Origin: Rotaria sp. Silwood1
Taxonomy: Eukaryota > Rotifera > Eurotatoria > Philodinida > Philodinidae
Direction: 5' to 3'
Assembly: GCA_905250075.1 (NCBI GenBank)
Contig: CAJNOP010000011.1
Coordinates: 1,614,169-1,678,168 of the forward strand
DNA length: 64,000 bases
This document shows positions 38,301 to 49,500 of this stretch, piece by piece. Position numbers and translations under genes: made by a program. The notes under the pieces are model-generated. The model made no database searches, was not told the DNA's origin, and saw nothing but the letters and a program-made list of their open reading frames with translations. Positions within the stretch are counted from its first letter, which is position 1. Every line of letters starts with the position of its first letter.

Positions 38301-41300
38301 AAGATGGAAAAGTTTATGAATTAGTCACCGATCCAACAACTGGAAGTAAGACAACATAGGAAGTAAAATAGACATTTTTTAAAAAGAGATCTGTATGAGT
38401 ACAAAATATGATCATGTTCATGATCTTTAATTACAATTCGTACTAAAAGCTTTCAAGAATCTCTACTTGAGCGCTCATATCAACAAAAATATTTACACAT
38501 GTAGTCGTTTAATTGTTATCCTAAACAAAAAAAGAACCATTGATGAACTAAGATCTATAATTTATAGGAATCTCGAGATCGTTTGAAGTATATCTCATTT
38601 ATCTTCACAAAAGTACTTTTATTTCTATGAAGAGTCGTTACAGTTAGTGCTCAGCAAGACAACATTGTACTGAGCATTAGTGTTGTGCAGACTATAACTT
38701 TTTGCAACCAGAGCTAATCAACATCTGGTAGATATTTTCATAGACACAGTATGGTTTTCAAACTTTTATTCTATCTGAAAACGTATGCTGTTTAGTTTTC
38801 TTTTATAAAGATCAACAAAACAATGAGATCGTCTTGAATCCCATATAAAAGCAAGTAATTTAGCATTCACTTGGATTCTTTTTGCTTCTAAATTCGAATG
38901 AATTTCGCTCAGTATTCTTTTACTTGCTGCTGATGACGCTGAAATAGAACGCACTATTGGTGCCAGAGTTCATCATATATTTAGTTACTTCTTCATATAT
39001 GGGTCATCATCATCTGTAGATGAAATTTTTATCAAATTTCGATTCTTTTAGTAAAAGAATATAACAATTTGACTTCTATGCCTTGTTCTCAAATGCAATA
39101 ATAAATTGATCAGGTTTTCACTTCTATGCTTTTACATAAATTATCAGCTTGAAAAAGTAAAAGTACTTGGAAAAATCAAGAAGTCATAAATCATCGAATC
39201 GGATCTGGATGTGAGATCTTATATGGAATCTGAAGCAACTCGACAAGATTGCATATGATTCATGGTCTGGGTCAGACAGAGCACTAAGTACTAAATCTGA
39301 TTTGATAACACTATTAAAAACTATGGAGTGTACCAAATAGTCATATAAATAAGGCTCTTTATGAAGATTAATGAGATAAAGTTCGGCTCGAGTCGAAATT
39401 CTGTCCTTCCAGATCTTTTTTTTTTGACAATGTTTTTGAAAAAGAAGCTCACTTTTGAGGAATTTTGTTTATATTAACGGTCACCAAAAAGGTTTTGAAT
39501 ACCGTTACCAATCACGAGCTAATGATGATTATTCTTCAGAATTTGTATTTCGTATGATTTATTTATTTATGTCTTGTATAGAACAATCATTACAAGTCAA
39601 AGAAACAGTAACACAACAACAATTGACAACTCTTATTGCAAGTATGGCAAAAGAAATTTTTTTGTCTTTCATTATAACAACATGTTTTCTGTTTAGATCG
39701 AGAAGCTAAAGGACTTCGAATTCCTAGAGCAGCCAGTGGACATACTAAAATATCTGGTATGTTATTAAACAATCATGTTTACAAAAAGAGCAATGCTAAC
39801 TCTCTAATATGTTAAAGTTTAATAATATCAACAAAAACAGATCTATAATTTTATTAAGATCTATTTCTAAATAGAATAATTTAATTTAATTTATAGATGC
39901 TATTCTGACTATTTTCTACAAACAACATTTCATCTAGATTCTAATGGGATACACGCATATTGGATCACTAAAACTAGAGGTTTTTTCATTACATCTATAG
40001 ATTTATTATTCAATCAATCATATGAGCTAATAAAAAAATATAATTGAAAATTTCCTTCTTCAAATCAATCATAATCAATTATATTTGTTTTCTATTTTTG
40101 TTTAGGTGTAACAGATGAAGAAAAAAATTTTTTATCTTCTGGAATTTCAACACGAACAAAGAAAAAAATAGTAAAAAAAAGTTCATTAGATATTTATCTT
40201 AAACTTTATTACATGTAATTAGGGTGTTGTATTATCTCCTGATAACGATATGACACCATCACCAACCGATAGTTTAACTAATGAAAATAGATATCAATCA
40301 AAAGCTGGCTTAAAACCACGAACAATCCGAGTCAAAAGTCCTTCCGGTAGAGAAGATGATATTGAATGGACATCTGAAGATGTATAAGAAAATCTACTTT
40401 CTTTTTGTTTTCGAAATTTTATATTTCTATGTATATATGTAGGAAAAAGAATTAGATGGTTTAAGTGTATATGAACAACGAAGACGAAAAGAACAGATGT
40501 TAGCTGAAAAAAAACGTAAAGTAGCTGAAATGAAACGACAACAAGAATTAGCAATTCAAAATCGATTAAAAAAACAACGTGAAAGTTTAGCTGAAATTAT
40601 TGATCATTCAAGTGAACTTTTGAATGGTGAAGAACAAGATCGGTAAGATAAGAAATCTTTATTATTTCATTTCTTTTACTGAAAAAAAAAGACGAAAATA
40701 AAATTTGCTATCTATGTTTTTTTCAAGCATTGCACAATGGTAAGTCAAGATAAACTTTGTGAAAATTTTTTCCTAACCCTAACTTATTTAATTGACTACT
40801 AATGATTGTTCATTGAATTTTTAATATTAATAATAATAAAAAATTCTAGGGAACGTGATCTACGTAAATTAGATAACGATCGTGAAGGTCTAACTGATGA
40901 AGAATATCAAGAACGTCGAAAAAAATTATTTGCTGAACGTACTCGTGTACTTAAAGCAGCATATGATAGAAAAATGGATCGACTTAAACGACAAACAGGT
41001 ATCTCTGATGGTGGTCGTATCGATGGCGAAAAAGCCGCTGGTATGTATAAATTATTTTCTATGATTCTATTTCAAGTTTTTATTTATTTTTTATAGAATT
41101 AGAAGCACAAATTCGTGCTGAAGAAGAACTATTATTAAGTATGATGAATCCTGAAGAACGTGAAGATTATATTCGAGCACGAAATGAAGAACGTGCTCGA
41201 CAACGTTTATTAGCTGAACGTGAACGTATGAAACGTGAAGAAGAATTACAAACAGCATTAGCTGAAACAAAACGTATGGCAGCTATACGCGCAGCTGAAA

Positions 41301-41455
41301 TAATGGCTAAAGAATTACAAAAACGATCAAATAATTCAATGTATGCTGAATTAAAAGATTTAGTAACTGAACAAAAAGTTTCACGTGCTTTTACATATTC
41401 ATATTTTTCACTTTTACAATTTCTTGCTTCATCTAATCCTAATCCAGCTAATTAA
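26324..41455 (+). CDS. Giant 44-exon protein: KIAA2012-like N-terminus, triple-repeat array, coiled-coil C-terminus
   Basis: Exons: 26324..26416, 26487..26554, 26610..26787, 26862..27030, 27089..27183, 27237..27330, 27383..27432, 27491..27613, 27663..27800, 27848..27920 (or ..27956), 28011..28130, 28186..28434, 28495..28851, 28903..28959, 29015..29161, 29218..29388, 29444..29599, 29651..29692, 29748..29846, 30732..30851, 30900..30935, 30999..31151, 31224..31345, 32325..32436, 32501..32689, 33338..33550, 34177..34245, 34304..34603, 34677..34979, 35045..35257, 36514..36591, 36655..36873, 36936..37010, 37070..37360, 37409..37702, 37769..38050, 38106..38345, 39582..39641, 39697..39756, 40106..40170, 40223..40381, 40443..40642, 40850..41040 and 41097..41455. 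They total 6882 nt, about 2293 residues, with every phase consistent. Residues 1-75 (LSKLSRGHVEL, PKTYSTKRGPLVLF, LKRSILAYGG) resemble, from memory, the N-terminus of vertebrate KIAA2012, whose function is unknown. Residues 76-1070 are low in recognisable domains. Residues 1071-1929 are nine tandem modules. From about 2044 the chain is charged coiled coil (ERERDLRKLD, NPEEREDYIRARNEER). No signal peptide or membrane segment. A structural or cytoskeletal role is only a guess. Confidence 0.85.
33563..34132 (-). CDS. Ubiquitin-conjugating enzyme E2, RAD6/UBE2A-like, nested in an intron
   Basis: Single open exon of 189 codons lying wholly inside the intron 33551-34176 of the giant gene, on the opposite strand. 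It has the complete UBC core: KKRLLKDLIQI helix, GPDDTPYEGGIYEL, YPVKPPRVRF, HPN at residues 96-98 and the catalytic Cys106 in NGDICIDILQNQWS, then LLNEPNINSPANPEAALLY. E2 enzymes accept ubiquitin from E1 as a thioester on this Cys and pass it on with an E3. The core is closest in pattern to RAD6/UBE2A-B. It has an N-terminal extension (the second Met, residue 10, is an equally good start) and a C-terminal tail of about 25 residues beyond the core. Lack of introns in this intron-rich genome suggests origin as a retrocopy. All catalytic features are intact, so it looks functional. Confidence 0.92.
   Translation of the reverse strand: MKKSKIKSLMIYSANDDCNSAKKRLLKDLIQIQSLTIQDGVTATPLNESNLFEWQAIITGPDDTPYEGGIYELYISIPCDYPVKPPRVRFKTEVFHPNIYKNGDICIDILQNQWSQVMSIEKILISIRSLLNEPNINSPANPEAALLYKEHRNEFHRRIRNDINKQINEKSVLLTPLNSYENVSPFFEK
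35258..36513 (+). other. 1.26-kb intron of the giant gene
   Basis: Splits the fourth repeat module between its second and third sub-repeats. Only short chance frames inside; no mobile-element ends recognised. Confidence 0.55.
38766..38985 (-). pseudogene. hAT transposase dimerisation-domain remnant in an intron
   Basis: Inside the intron 38346-39581 of the giant gene, the minus strand reads SASSAASKRILSEIHSNLEA followed by KRIQVNAKLLAFI. The SSAAS(E/K)R..S..(x)n..R(L/I)....(V/A)..L.FI pattern is the conserved C-terminal dimerisation segment of hAT transposases. About 60 codons remain, flanked by non-coding sequence, so this is a relic insertion. Confidence 0.6.
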
Positions 41456-41506
41456 AATATATACTTATGGATTTATTTATTTATTTATATATCTTTTTAT
41501 TTTTAT

Positions 41507-42126
41507 TTAACGTGTTGTCTTAATAATTAAATGTGGATATGTTGCACAACATGTAAGTGCAATAAGAAAAAAAACCACTGCTAGAAACATAATATAAACA
41601 AAAGCAATATGTATAAGCGTAAATATATAAACATTTCTATGACAATAATTATTTGGATTTTCCAATCCAAATTCAAAACTTGGCATAAATACTTTCCAAG
41701 TCCAAAATTGTCCAACAATAAACCAAGCAAGAAGAAATAAATTTAAAACAGCATCTGTGAAACCAGAACCATCTAAAAGGAAATATTTTTTTTTACAGAA
41801 TAGTTTATAAAAAAAAGAAACAAAAAATACAAACTATTTTCAGTTTCTTCTTCTTGATCAAGTTCAACTCCTTCTAATTTTCGCATACGTCTTCGACGAA
41901 ACTGTTTCCATAATAAATTGAGAACACGTACAAGACCCATTGCACCAACAACAAGTAAATAAACTGGTAGATTTGGCTGGATTGGACAATCATTTAAATA
42001 TTTAACACCTAAAATTCGGAAGAATTTAACTAGAACAAATTAAATAATAAAATAATAAATTCTTACCCATAAAAAAAAGTATTACTTGAAAAACGGTCAA
42101 CAATGCCAATAGAACCGTAGCTCCGT
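41507..42126 (-). CDS. TMEM272: TMEM272-like four-helix membrane protein (first exon not found)
   Basis: Three exons join in phase 1: 42067..42126, 41835..42008 and 41507..41772 (stop at 41507-41509). The order is a hydrophobic helix (ATVLLALLTVFQVILFFMG), GVKYLNDCPIQPNLPVYLLV leading into a second helix, then a basic/acidic loop (RRRRMRKLEGVELDQEEE). A third helix follows (LFLLAWFIVGQFWTWKVF), then NPNNYCHRNVYIFTL and a fourth helix ending at TTR. The DCP-x-QP motif and the NYC motif after the third helix fit the TMEM272 family, which is much expanded in bdelloids; its function is unknown. The first coding exon must lie upstream of 42126 but I could not identify it. The gene converges on the giant gene with only 51 bp between the two stop codons. 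Confidence 0.65.
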
Positions 42127-44736
42127 CTAAACGAACAACAAAAACATTATAATTATAAAAAATAATACTTAACAAATTATGCCATTCGTAACCAAGTTCT
42201 TTCTTAGATTGTTATGTTTCATAATTTTTCCATTTCAAATATTTCTTTATATACGAAGGCCCATCACCTTGTCAAAAACCTATTTTCACCTTCGAACAAT
42301 GGATCTGACTGAAAATTTCAGAGAATGTGTGTTCCAATCTTAATAGTTCACAGTAAAAAATCTCGACCTTTGCGTGACAAGATTTTGTCCTCCAAATTTA
42401 ATAATACAGATTTCGAGTTGTCTTTAAAATGGAGTCAAGATCAGTCTCTACAACTTAATAAAGTTCAATATTTCAAAATATTGTTTCTTTACTTGTAATG
42501 AAATTTTCTCTCAAAAAATTCGAAAAACTAGGATACCTCTACGGAAAAGTATTCATTTTTTTCAAAAAAGTAAGTCGAAAATCGCAACTCTGACTTTGGT
42601 AAGTTATAGAGCGCAATGTTCTTTTCAGTTTAAAACCTTGCTGAACTTTTCAGCATGTAAAATGACTGAGAAATTGTTGGCATAAGAGCAGGAGATAATA
42701 GAAAAATGCGAAACAAAGTTTCATCTAAAAGCCCAAGCTTCTTTCTTAAAAAAAACCCTGTAGTAAATAAATTTGGTAAACCATATTGTTTTTGGAAGTA
42801 GACATCGATTGTTATCCAACTCCGTCAAATTCTCAAAATGGAGTTTTGAAAAATCAAAAACTTGGGCATTGTATAGTAATAAAGTTTCTTATTTTAACAG
42901 GTCAGTCATAATTTAGTATTTATGAGCCTGTGATGACATTTAATGATGAAAGCGGTTCATCACATGTTGGAGTAATTGAATAGACTCGTCGCTTTCAAGA
43001 TGGATAATTAAACATTGATGATGAACCTACGGTGGATCAACTTATTAGTGCAACGGAAAAACAAATTTTTCAAATTTTTGAAATCCTAATACTCAGTGGT
43101 CATCGAATCACAATTTAGTAAATAATGAGCACTCTAGACATTTCATTTGACATTGCAATCACATTTTTCCTGATCAGTTACAAATGGCTAAAGTCAATTC
43201 AAGGTAGATACTACATTTACACAGGTGTGATCAACACGACAAACATGTTCAAGCATACCAAAAACTTCTGACTCGCTATTCCACTGAAACAAACGATCTT
43301 CCTTTTTCGAACTATAACTAGCGATGAATCGCAGACTGATTACTTTGAACATGTATCAAAACAATCATAACGATAGTGAAAACAAGCTAATTTATAACCA
43401 CCGGCAAGACTGACAGAAATAAAGTCTACTGACAAGATTTTATGTTCATTTTTCTTGAATTCTAAAGAGATAATTCTTAACCAATCCATAACATTGGTTG
43501 TGACAACCCTCAAAGTATATTGCGTAGTTCTTTTAATAACAGAACTTCATTCAGACATTAGAAAACAACAGCGAGGTTCAATTCTGACTGTTGTCATTTT
43601 TCAACATGGCAATGTTTCACTACATACATCACATTCTCGTTTCTTATCTTCGTCATGAGTTATAATATGAATTGTTTTGTTATCCACCTTATTCACCAGA
43701 TCTGTCTTTCAATGATTACATTCTGTTTTCACTTTGAAAGGACCAATTCAAAAGGAGACATTCTAATTATCGCAGTACATTACATCAATATTTGAACTGT
43801 CCATCTGAAAATAACTTCAAAGCAGTGATACAAAAGATTCTAGACCGTTGGCAAAGTGTATTGCAACAGAAGGACGATACTTCGAAAAAGAAAAAACACA
43901 TTTACCATTATCATTCACTCAAGTTTTTTTTTTTCTTAATAAAACCGGCCTCGAAACTTATTGAGCATCCTACGTATTCTCTCGCATCTCTCTATAATTT
44001 ACCCGGAAGGGTTTTCTGACGAACATAATTTGTATATAATATTTTCAAGTTGATAAAAACTTCCGTCACTTGAATAGTTAAAAATAGATCTATGAAAAAA
44101 AAAATACTTGACCGAAATATTGCAACAATCTTTTAACCTACATCGATTTGTAGTTTCAGTTTTCTTTTTAGTGCATAGATATCCAACAATATTTTTGTTA
44201 TATGATTCTTGAATTTACGAAGTCATGATACTTGAAATTATGTTTATAAATTACAAAGGAAATAGAGTAAAATCTTTTCTTTTTCAACTTTTTTCATTTA
44301 CATTTCAGGAAATGTAAAATAACTATACTAATAAATAAACGGAAATTAGATTTTAACAAAAGTTTCTTCTCATTAAAAATGAAATGAGAGATTTGTGACT
44401 TGGACTCAATAATTAGAATATACAATCAATGAAGAAAATATGTGAACTTTTTTTTTCTTAAATTACAATCTTTCATATTTTTGTACGATTTAGAAAGAAA
44501 TTACAAATTTTCAATCAATAAAAAGTCTCATAGGCTTTTCCTATTCATATCTGCTCGTCCATTAAAATTGCTGAATCTTCATAATAGAGTTTCATACTTT
44601 AGTCGCCTTATTCATCATTTACATAGTTTTTTTCTATCTACGCATATCTAACAGGAAATGGAATCGACACAAAACATTCGAAATACAATTTTCTATCAAT
44701 AAAAATTTCATTTTGTTTCTCAATAAATTTAACTAT
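42127..44736. other. Gene-poor stretch
   Basis: Should contain the missing 5' end of the TMEM272-like gene. Several scattered open frames (for example 43455-43658 and 43792-44019, plus) show no domain and no splice partners. The part 42340-43800 has the look of old transposon sequence but gives no diagnostic motif. Confidence 0.4.
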
Positions 44737-45381
44737 CTATACATTACATGTATTTGAAACGATGGAAAACGATTTCTTCACAAATTCCACTAAAGTTTCA
44801 GAATCTTGTATAGCTTCACCTAAATCAAAAAAGTTATTAAAAATCAACGAAAAACAAAATATATTAATTATCTTTTTTGGTTTTCATTTTTTTCTTACCA
44901 AGTCGACTAATAACAGAAACATATGGATCACTATCTTTAACATCTTCAACCCATTCACTTGATGATAATAAAAAACGTTGATCTTCTTGTGATAACTATA
45001 AAAGAAAAACAATCAAAAAATAAGAATGCTTATTGTATATTAGAATTCTTGGTTAAAATGATAATGATAATATGTATGAAATCTAGTCAATATTATATTA
45101 AGATATATTTCGATGATATAACTTACGATTTTTTTAACTTTATCCATATCACGTTGTTTTAAAAACTGAGCATAACTACTACTAAGACTACTAAAACGAG
45201 CAATTCGTTGTCCACAATCTAGATTTGCTGATAATGAATTAGGAATAGTTGTTGTTGATTTATTGTTTGTTATTGTCACTGTCGATGGTAATTTTGGTAT
45301 ACGATCAAGACTAAATGATGAATATTGTGATGTTTGCTCGGAAATATTCAAATGAAGTCGAACAGAGCCTGTGGATTTCAT
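44737..45381 (-). CDS. Three-exon protein of unknown function (possibly the 3' half of the gene starting at 50654)
   Basis: Exons 45127..45381, 44899..44995 and 44737..44819 join in phase (435 nt, 144 residues from the ATG at 45381). The first exon is rich in Ser, Thr and Asn (SLDRIPKLPSTVTI, SANLDCGQRIARFSSLSSSY). The second and third encode a helical part (LSQEDQRFLLSSSEWVEDV, GEAIQDSETLVEFVKKSFS). The frame stays open upstream of 45381 to an acceptor at about 45394 (TTCTATAG), so this may be an internal exon rather than a start. Joining it to the exon 46549..46858 fails on phase, which is why I list it separately. No family recognised; cytosolic by composition. Confidence 0.55.
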
Positions 45382-46548
45382 ATTATGTGACGCTATAGAA
45401 TAATAATTAACTTAAGAATGGTCGATGATTTCTAGTACATCATTTTATTTTCAATATTCCATTGAGAGAAAATTTTTTATCTTGTCATTATTATTAATTA
45501 TCATGTTTCACTCTATTTGCTAACAAAAAGTTAAGGAGAATCTTTTCTTCTTGGATTCTCTCATCCTTTTCTTTTGCTCTCTTTTTTTTCTGCTACACTT
45601 ATTTCTGTAGCGCATCATTGTGTGTTGCTAAGGAAGACGTAGTATAACCAGCTGTTAGCTTAAAAATAGATAGAATCTTACAACAAGAAATATAAGAGAC
45701 GAGGAAAAAAAGGCGGAAATAATGTACGCTGGTTCGACTTTTGCAGTTAGTGTGACACACACATATATATATATATGAAAGTATATGTGTAATGCTTGTC
45801 AGAACTAGTTAAAACTGAACACGACATATATTCACACAAAAAGATGAATTCATTCACGCACAATAAAGTCAATTTCCTTCTTGAAATAAGCTCAATGTTG
45901 ATTCCACATGAATTTCTTTTCATAAATGTAAGAAAAAAGAAGAAAGAAATCGTCATTACATCTTTTGTATCACTGCAATAAGAATCATATCATATTTGAC
46001 AAAGATTAAATCTTGAGATTTTTCTGTTTCATGACTTTGACATTCTAGTTAAACTTAGAAAATAATAACAAACACAAAATATGCAAAAAAATAATTAGAG
46101 AAAAAAGTTTATTAAAGAAAAAAGAGAGACAAATGAATACAAAACTGTAATCTTATGTTTCGTATTCTATCAACATACTTGTATCGTAAAATTCAGTTGC
46201 GATTGATTTCATTGTGAATAAATCTCAGTACTAAAGATACCTAAATGAACGTAGGAGAACAAAAAATGAAGACTTTTGGTCTTTTTCTTCTAATTATTAA
46301 TTTCTTTATGACACATTCTTCTTGTTCTTATAGCATGAATAGCTATTGTTCTTTAGTGCGTTCGGTACAAAGACATAAAAACAGATTACTGTAGCCTTTT
46401 ATATGAGTAAAGAACACACTAATCATGTTTAGATGTTCAGACATATTAAATAGAGAATCTTATCAGAAAAATAAAACAATAAATAATTATAATATCTAAG
46501 ACTATTAAAAGACTCCTATAAATCAATAAAAATTATGATTTTTATTAC

Positions 46549-49500
46549 CAAATTTGTTCGATGTTTGTTATTAGTATTTGTACTAACATTAGCCATAAAA
46601 ATTGTTGCTATTCCACCTTCCATATTTTGCATTGATGATCGTTGTCCTGTGGCATTACTAGATGTATTTGAATAATTAGATTGATATTTTGAATCTGATG
46701 TTCTTTTATCTTTAGATGTTAATCGTTTTTTTCGACGACCACTACTTTGACGTCTTGATGTTGTTTTTCGTTCACTTAAAAATGCTGTAGCTATATTAGC
46801 TAATGAAACATGACGATGTGTTGCTATTGGAGGTGAATCTTGACTTTTTCCACTTGCTCTTAAATAAAGAAAAAAAAAGTCGGTTTTTTTTCAAATATAT
46901 TTTATGTGCAAATAAGTGAATGAATATGAAAACAGCAGAAATAATTGTTAATTTCCTTTATACTTGCAAAATTAAAAAAATCAGCGTTTTTCCTTTTTTT
47001 TATTATTTATTTATTTTTTAGGTTTGACTTTATATATATATATATATATATATATCATGTACTAACAATAGTTGTTTATAGATATTCAAGAACAAAATGA
47101 GCTCATGATCTTTTGTTTTTGTGATAAAAGTCTTTATTTGAATTCCTCAGAAGTGATCTAATTTATCAATATATTATATTTAAAAAAGTGAAACAATGGT
47201 TGATAAAGACTAATATAAAAAGTTAGTTAGATTGTGTTTTTTTTTATTAAAATTTTTTTCTTTTATTATTATTCATTGACTATAACTTGAACAGAATTTA
47301 TCAAAGATAGATATTACATTGGTTATGTTTCAAATAATAAGTCAATAGATTTCTATTTTATCAAATTAAAGATAAACATCTCTTTTGAACCATTTAAGGT
47401 TTTCCGTGAGAGTATAACTAGTCGAAATTATGTTTGCGAAAACAAGTTCTATAAGCAGATCTTCAAAATCTATATGGTCTGCTTACAATGCTACTCTTAC
47501 TGTGTGCGATTGAGTTGAAACTTTTTTCTAGAAGTGCACGGGATAAAATCTTAGCGGTGTTCTTAAGCTTTTTCAAAAATATCAATTTCTCGATTTTTAA
47601 TTAAAGAGATACGGGAAGCACCAGCTGAAAAAACGATTTATGAGTTGGTGCTTCCTAAATCTTTTTAAATCAAGAGATTGATATTTTTTCGAAAGCTTGA
47701 AAGTACCACTGAGAATTTTTCTCAGGTACCTCCAGAAAAATTTACAGTCAGATCAGACACAGTAATACCAGACTCATAAATAGACACGATGGTTTCTGAA
47801 GAACCTTTCAAAAACTTCTGAAGACCTACTTTTAAGATTTTTTCTGAGAACATGAATTCGATTATTTTCGAAAATATTCGAGTCCGACCGGTTATACTCT
47901 CGCGAAGAACAAGAAGTGGTTCAAAATAGGTAGATTACGCTTAATATATTTTATTTAAATTTTCTCATAACAATAATCATATTCTTCCTTCATTAAAAAT
48001 AAATCAATTTTGAGATCGATCAAAACAAATTTATTATTAATCTTTCTAAATCATCGAATGTTGATTCAAAACATCTGATCAATTTCTCACCAATGAATAT
48101 TATCAAAATAAAAACAATTTTACACATTCGTAGTTGCTTTTTTTTCTCTTTTTATAATATGCATAGTTTTCAATTATTTTTATTTCTATTTATTATTACT
48201 GCAGAATGTTATACTGTAGTAAATTCAACAACACAAACGACAATTCTTTTTATTCCACTTGATGAACGTTTTACAACAAGATCCATTGTATTAAATTTAG
48301 CTCGTCTTATTGACAATGATTTTGTATTATTAACACCACCCATAGAATTAATAAGTCATTGGAAACAACCAGCAAATACAAGTGTGCTTTTTCATTGGAT
48401 ACATGATCAAATAATAAATTCATGTTCAAGATCTACATCATGTTCATTATTAATATCAACTGAACAACTTATTTATGGTGGTCTTATTAATAGTCGAATA
48501 AGTAATACATCATTAGATGAATTAAATTCAAGACTTACTATATTAGTTGGATTTAAACGTGAATTTGGCTCCAAACTTCAAATTTATCTTAGTTCTGTTA
48601 TCATGCGTATACCAGCATATAATGGAGATTTTGAAGAACCTAATTATTGGGCTACATATGGTCGTCTTATTTATTTATGGTCATTTTATACAGATCGATA
48701 TGCTGTACTTCATAATCCAGCTGATGAAGAACAAGTTCAGATTTTAGAAAAACAAATACCATCGAATATTCTTAATGAATTCATCTGGCGACGTGCAAGA
48801 AATTATAATTTAACTTATACACTTTTACATGATTATACTAAACTCTATTTTGAACGTATTTGGTTAACACTTGACGATAATGCTGAATACGGATTAAACA
48901 AAGCTGAAGAAAGACAATTAATCAAATTAATTAATGATCCTTCAGTAAACATAAGTTCAAAAGTAAATATTTATCCTGGTGCTGATGAAGTTAGTTTAGC
49001 AATACTTAGTCAACTAGTTGTTAATAATAAACAACAACAATCATCAATACCAACAATTACTGTACGTTATAGAAATGTAACAACAAAAAATTATATACCA
49101 AATTATGAAGGAGCACCACTTAATGGAAGTATACTTAAACAAATAACAGCCGTCGGTGGACATTATATCGAATTTGATAATGAAACATCTGCTGATATTC
49201 TTGTTCTTGTTAATAATTGGTCAACTGATATGCAACAAGAAGCAACTCAAGTACAAACGTGTGAAGATTATTCTACATTAGAAATTCAAACAAATACATC
49301 TATTATTGTTTATGCTGATGTACGTTATAGTAATGGTGGTGATATTTGTTTTTCACAATGGATATTAAACCATACACTATTTGGTACATATGCTTATGCT
49401 GGATGGAATACTAATGGTAATACATTAGGTACATGTTTAAGTAATGGTGTTTTACTGAAATATTATTTGAATTCGACTTTGAATAATCAATTAATAAATA

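Larger units (their letters stand above)
33338..38345 (+). repeat. Nine ~97-residue modules, each of three FExVxDxxTG sub-repeats
   Basis: Modules (exon sets): 33338..33550+34177..34245, 34304..34603, 34677..34979, 35045..35257+36514..36591, 36655..36873+36936..37010, 37070..37360, 37409..37702, 37769..38050 and 38106..38345. Lengths are 94, 100, 101, 97, 98, 97, 98, 94 and 80 residues. Each reads: linker DxNDFExVID..TG..VLRLK, then xVAxRKGLxxLxxAxFExVxD..TGxxxIRxK, then a shorter FExVxD..TGxQxIxRxx. That is 27 sub-repeats of about 17-30 residues with a D-x-x-T-G turn, probably beta-hairpins. An isolated, degenerate sub-repeat (FEIYLDPDTGDEYIRIK) precedes them in the exon 32501..32689. Every module is bounded by phase-1 introns. 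I do not know a named family with this arrangement. Confidence 0.85.

Noticed and set aside
45725..45745. tRNA B-box-like GGTTCGACTT
   Set aside because: No matching A box or acceptor stem; no cloverleaf can be folded by eye. No tRNA or rRNA gene was found anywhere in the window.
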